DNA from: an uncultured Bacteroidota bacterium
GTDB taxonomy: Bacteria; Bacteroidota; Bacteroidia; Chitinophagales; Chitinophagaceae
DNA: 6,758 nucleotides
Direction of reading: 5' to 3'
Assembly (NCBI GenBank): GCA_903929655.1
Contig: CAIYVS010000838.1
Location: forward strand, 1 to 6,758
The position numbers and the translations under genes are program-made. How positions within the stretch are numbered: position 1 is the first letter of the stretch; each line of letters starts with the position of its first letter. Below the pieces are notes generated by a model. It did not search any database. It saw only the letters and a program-made list of their open reading frames with translations, and was not told the origin of the DNA. Positions 6,073-6,758 of this stretch are shown in pieces.

Positions 6073-6420
6073 TTAGAAATGGAAAGTGCAACCACAAACG
6101 CTCATTACACCTTCTACAACTGTTCTCCATTGTCCATTCCATGTGCCGCCATAAGAAGCGCATACGATAGGACATTTCAGTTTGGCGTCTTCGTTGTTCC
6201 AAATAGGACCAGCCAATACATCCATTGTATATGAATGTGCACCTTGTCCGTTTGGCACTTCGAGTATTACACCTACTACACTCATTTGGCCTTCAACTAC
6301 AGTGGTCCATTGACCATTTGCTTTTCCGAGATGCGCAGCAGCTACGATGGGAGCTTTTCTTAATGCATCTTCATTGTTCCATATAGGACCTGCGGGGATA
6401 TTTACTGTGAAAGTTGACAT
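6073..6420 (-). CDS. MVL-like oligomannose-binding lectin, upstream copy
   Basis: This 115-residue two-repeat lectin of the MVL family is the first gene of the minus-strand group. The repeats are at about residues 8-50 and 68-110, each with AGPIWNNEDA and NGQW-TVVEG-MSV blocks. It differs from its neighbour at ten positions: N3T, K21R, W34A, T52I, Q54E, S57N, L58G, N62H, V85I and T99R (downstream copy first). W34A removes an aromatic residue directly before the NGQW block of repeat 1. T99R gives GQWRT in repeat 2, which agrees with my memory of the Microcystis protein. The four repeat-2 cysteines are kept. No signal peptide is seen. The stop codon is 87 bp before the next lectin start. The intact frame with many silent changes shows both copies are maintained genes rather than a fresh duplicate or assembly error. 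Confidence 0.88.
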   Translation of the reverse strand: MSTFTVNIPAGPIWNNEDALRKAPIVAAAHLGKANGQWTTVVEGQMSVVGVILEVPNGQGAHSYTMDVLAGPIWNNEDAKLKCPIVCASYGGTWNGQWRTVVEGVMSVCGCTFHF

Positions 6421-6483
6421 TTTAATTGTTTTTTAAAGTATTTACTATTTACCTACTCTTTTCATGGCTTTTCGGATTCCGCC
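6421..6483 (-). repeat. Duplicated leader of the upstream lectin gene
   Basis: This 63-bp leader is the partner of 5986-6049, with one A fewer. The MKRVGK mini-ORF is at 6445-6465 and the AAAACAATTA element at 6423-6432. Homology stops at 6483, so the duplicated unit is leader plus gene (about 412 bp). A 22-bp unrelated spacer (6050-6071) separates the two units. Confidence 0.75.
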
Positions 6484-6758
6484 CTTTTACCAATGTAGCT
6501 ACCAATTGATGATGCAAAGTAAAAACACTGCTGAGGTTAAAAACAGAGATGAAAAACCTATTTTAAAAAACAGGTGTATTACCGGGGTAAACAGGTAAAA
6601 ACACCTGTTACTACCCTTGCCCTAAAATAGTGTTGATGAGCATTTAAGCGTACTCTGTAGTAGTATGTGCGCAGGATATGGCTAGGCATGTAAAATGCAC
6701 AAGCTAAGGCTGAAATAAATCTGAAAGTTAAATGAATTGGGCTTAAACCCCGCTCACA
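6484..6758. other. Gene-free region upstream of the lectin genes
   Basis: No supported coding sequence is present from 6484 to the window end. On the minus strand, TTACTTTG (complement of 6515-6522) is one mismatch from the TAnnTTTG -7 box, but no good -33 TTTG lies at the right distance, so a promoter there is only possible. A three-arm hairpin region occupies 6569-6616. The last 140 bases show no RNA gene or repeat I recognise. Any gene upstream on the minus strand would lie beyond the window. Confidence 0.5.
6569..6616 (-). terminator. Alternative-hairpin region, terminator or attenuator upstream of the lectins
   Basis: AACAGGT occurs twice in direct orientation (6569-6575 and 6590-6596, 21 bp apart), and both can pair with ACCTGTT at 6603-6609. 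The inner pairing extends with GGGTA (6585-6589) and TACCC (6612-6616) across a 2-nt bulge. The outer pairing is a perfect 9-bp AACAGGTGT (6569-6577) with ACACCTGTT (6601-6609). Read on the minus strand, the outer stem runs straight into six Ts, like an intrinsic terminator, while the inner stem would prevent it from forming. It could end a transcript arriving from the right or attenuate the lectin transcript. A protein operator with three half-sites is another option. Confidence 0.5.

Noticed and set aside
6011..6202. A 63-codon minus-strand open frame across the end of the upstream lectin and the next leader
   Set aside because: Most of it is a frame-shifted reading of the lectin gene; only the final MKRVGK part falls in the conserved leader, noted separately.
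5637..6483. Lectin duplication as an assembly artefact or a CRISPR-like repeat
   Set aside because: The copies differ at about 45 coding positions, many silent, with both frames intact, and there are only two units of about 412 bp with no short-repeat and spacer pattern.

Overview
The window looks like chromosomal DNA of a Bacteroidota, probably of the Chitinophagaceae/Sphingobacteriales kind. The clearest sign is a kelch protein with a signal peptide and a C-terminal type IX secretion (T9SS) sorting domain. Supporting signs are two small proteins of types common in this phylum, AT-rich intergenic DNA, A-rich leaders in place of strong Shine-Dalgarno sites, and promoter-like TAnnTTTG boxes. 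No rRNA, tRNA, CRISPR array or insertion sequence was seen.

Left part (1-2413). Two short minus-strand genes encode a Cys-motif small protein (114-485) and a two-helix membrane protein (604-813). After an AT-rich gap follows a plus-strand DUF58 membrane-anchored protein (1031-2413). No MoxR-type ATPase, its usual partner, is present in the window.

Middle part (2422-4145). A compact minus-strand toxin-antitoxin module (Phd/YefM-like antitoxin, then RelE/ParE-type toxin) faces the end of the DUF58 gene and is divergent from a secreted six-repeat kelch beta-propeller with a T9SS domain. The kelch gene ends in a strong hairpin that it shares with the convergent gene beyond.

Right part (4242-6758), the most interesting. 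Three genes lie on the minus strand. Transcription would meet first two 115-residue proteins, 91% identical to each other (6073-6420, 5638-5985), and then a GH18-fold protein with an intact DxxDxDxE motif (4242-5459). The 115-residue proteins are internally duplicated and closely resemble MVL, the oligomannose-binding lectin of the cyanobacterium Microcystis viridis. MVL recognises the mannose-chitobiose core of N-glycans, and GH18 includes chitinases and endo-beta-N-acetylglucosaminidases that cut the same GlcNAc-beta-1,4-GlcNAc bond. None of the three has a recognisable signal peptide. I infer a lectin plus glycosidase cassette aimed at eukaryotic or chitin-like glycans, perhaps a cytoplasmic store used against predators or competitors; this is a hypothesis.

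The two lectin genes are a tandem duplication that includes their leaders. The 63-64 bp leaders show no substitutions and one 1-nt indel, while the coding regions differ at about 45 of 348 positions, so the leader appears constrained or recently homogenised. A GC-rich hairpin separates lectins from the GH18 gene, and an unusual three-arm hairpin region lies upstream of the lectins.
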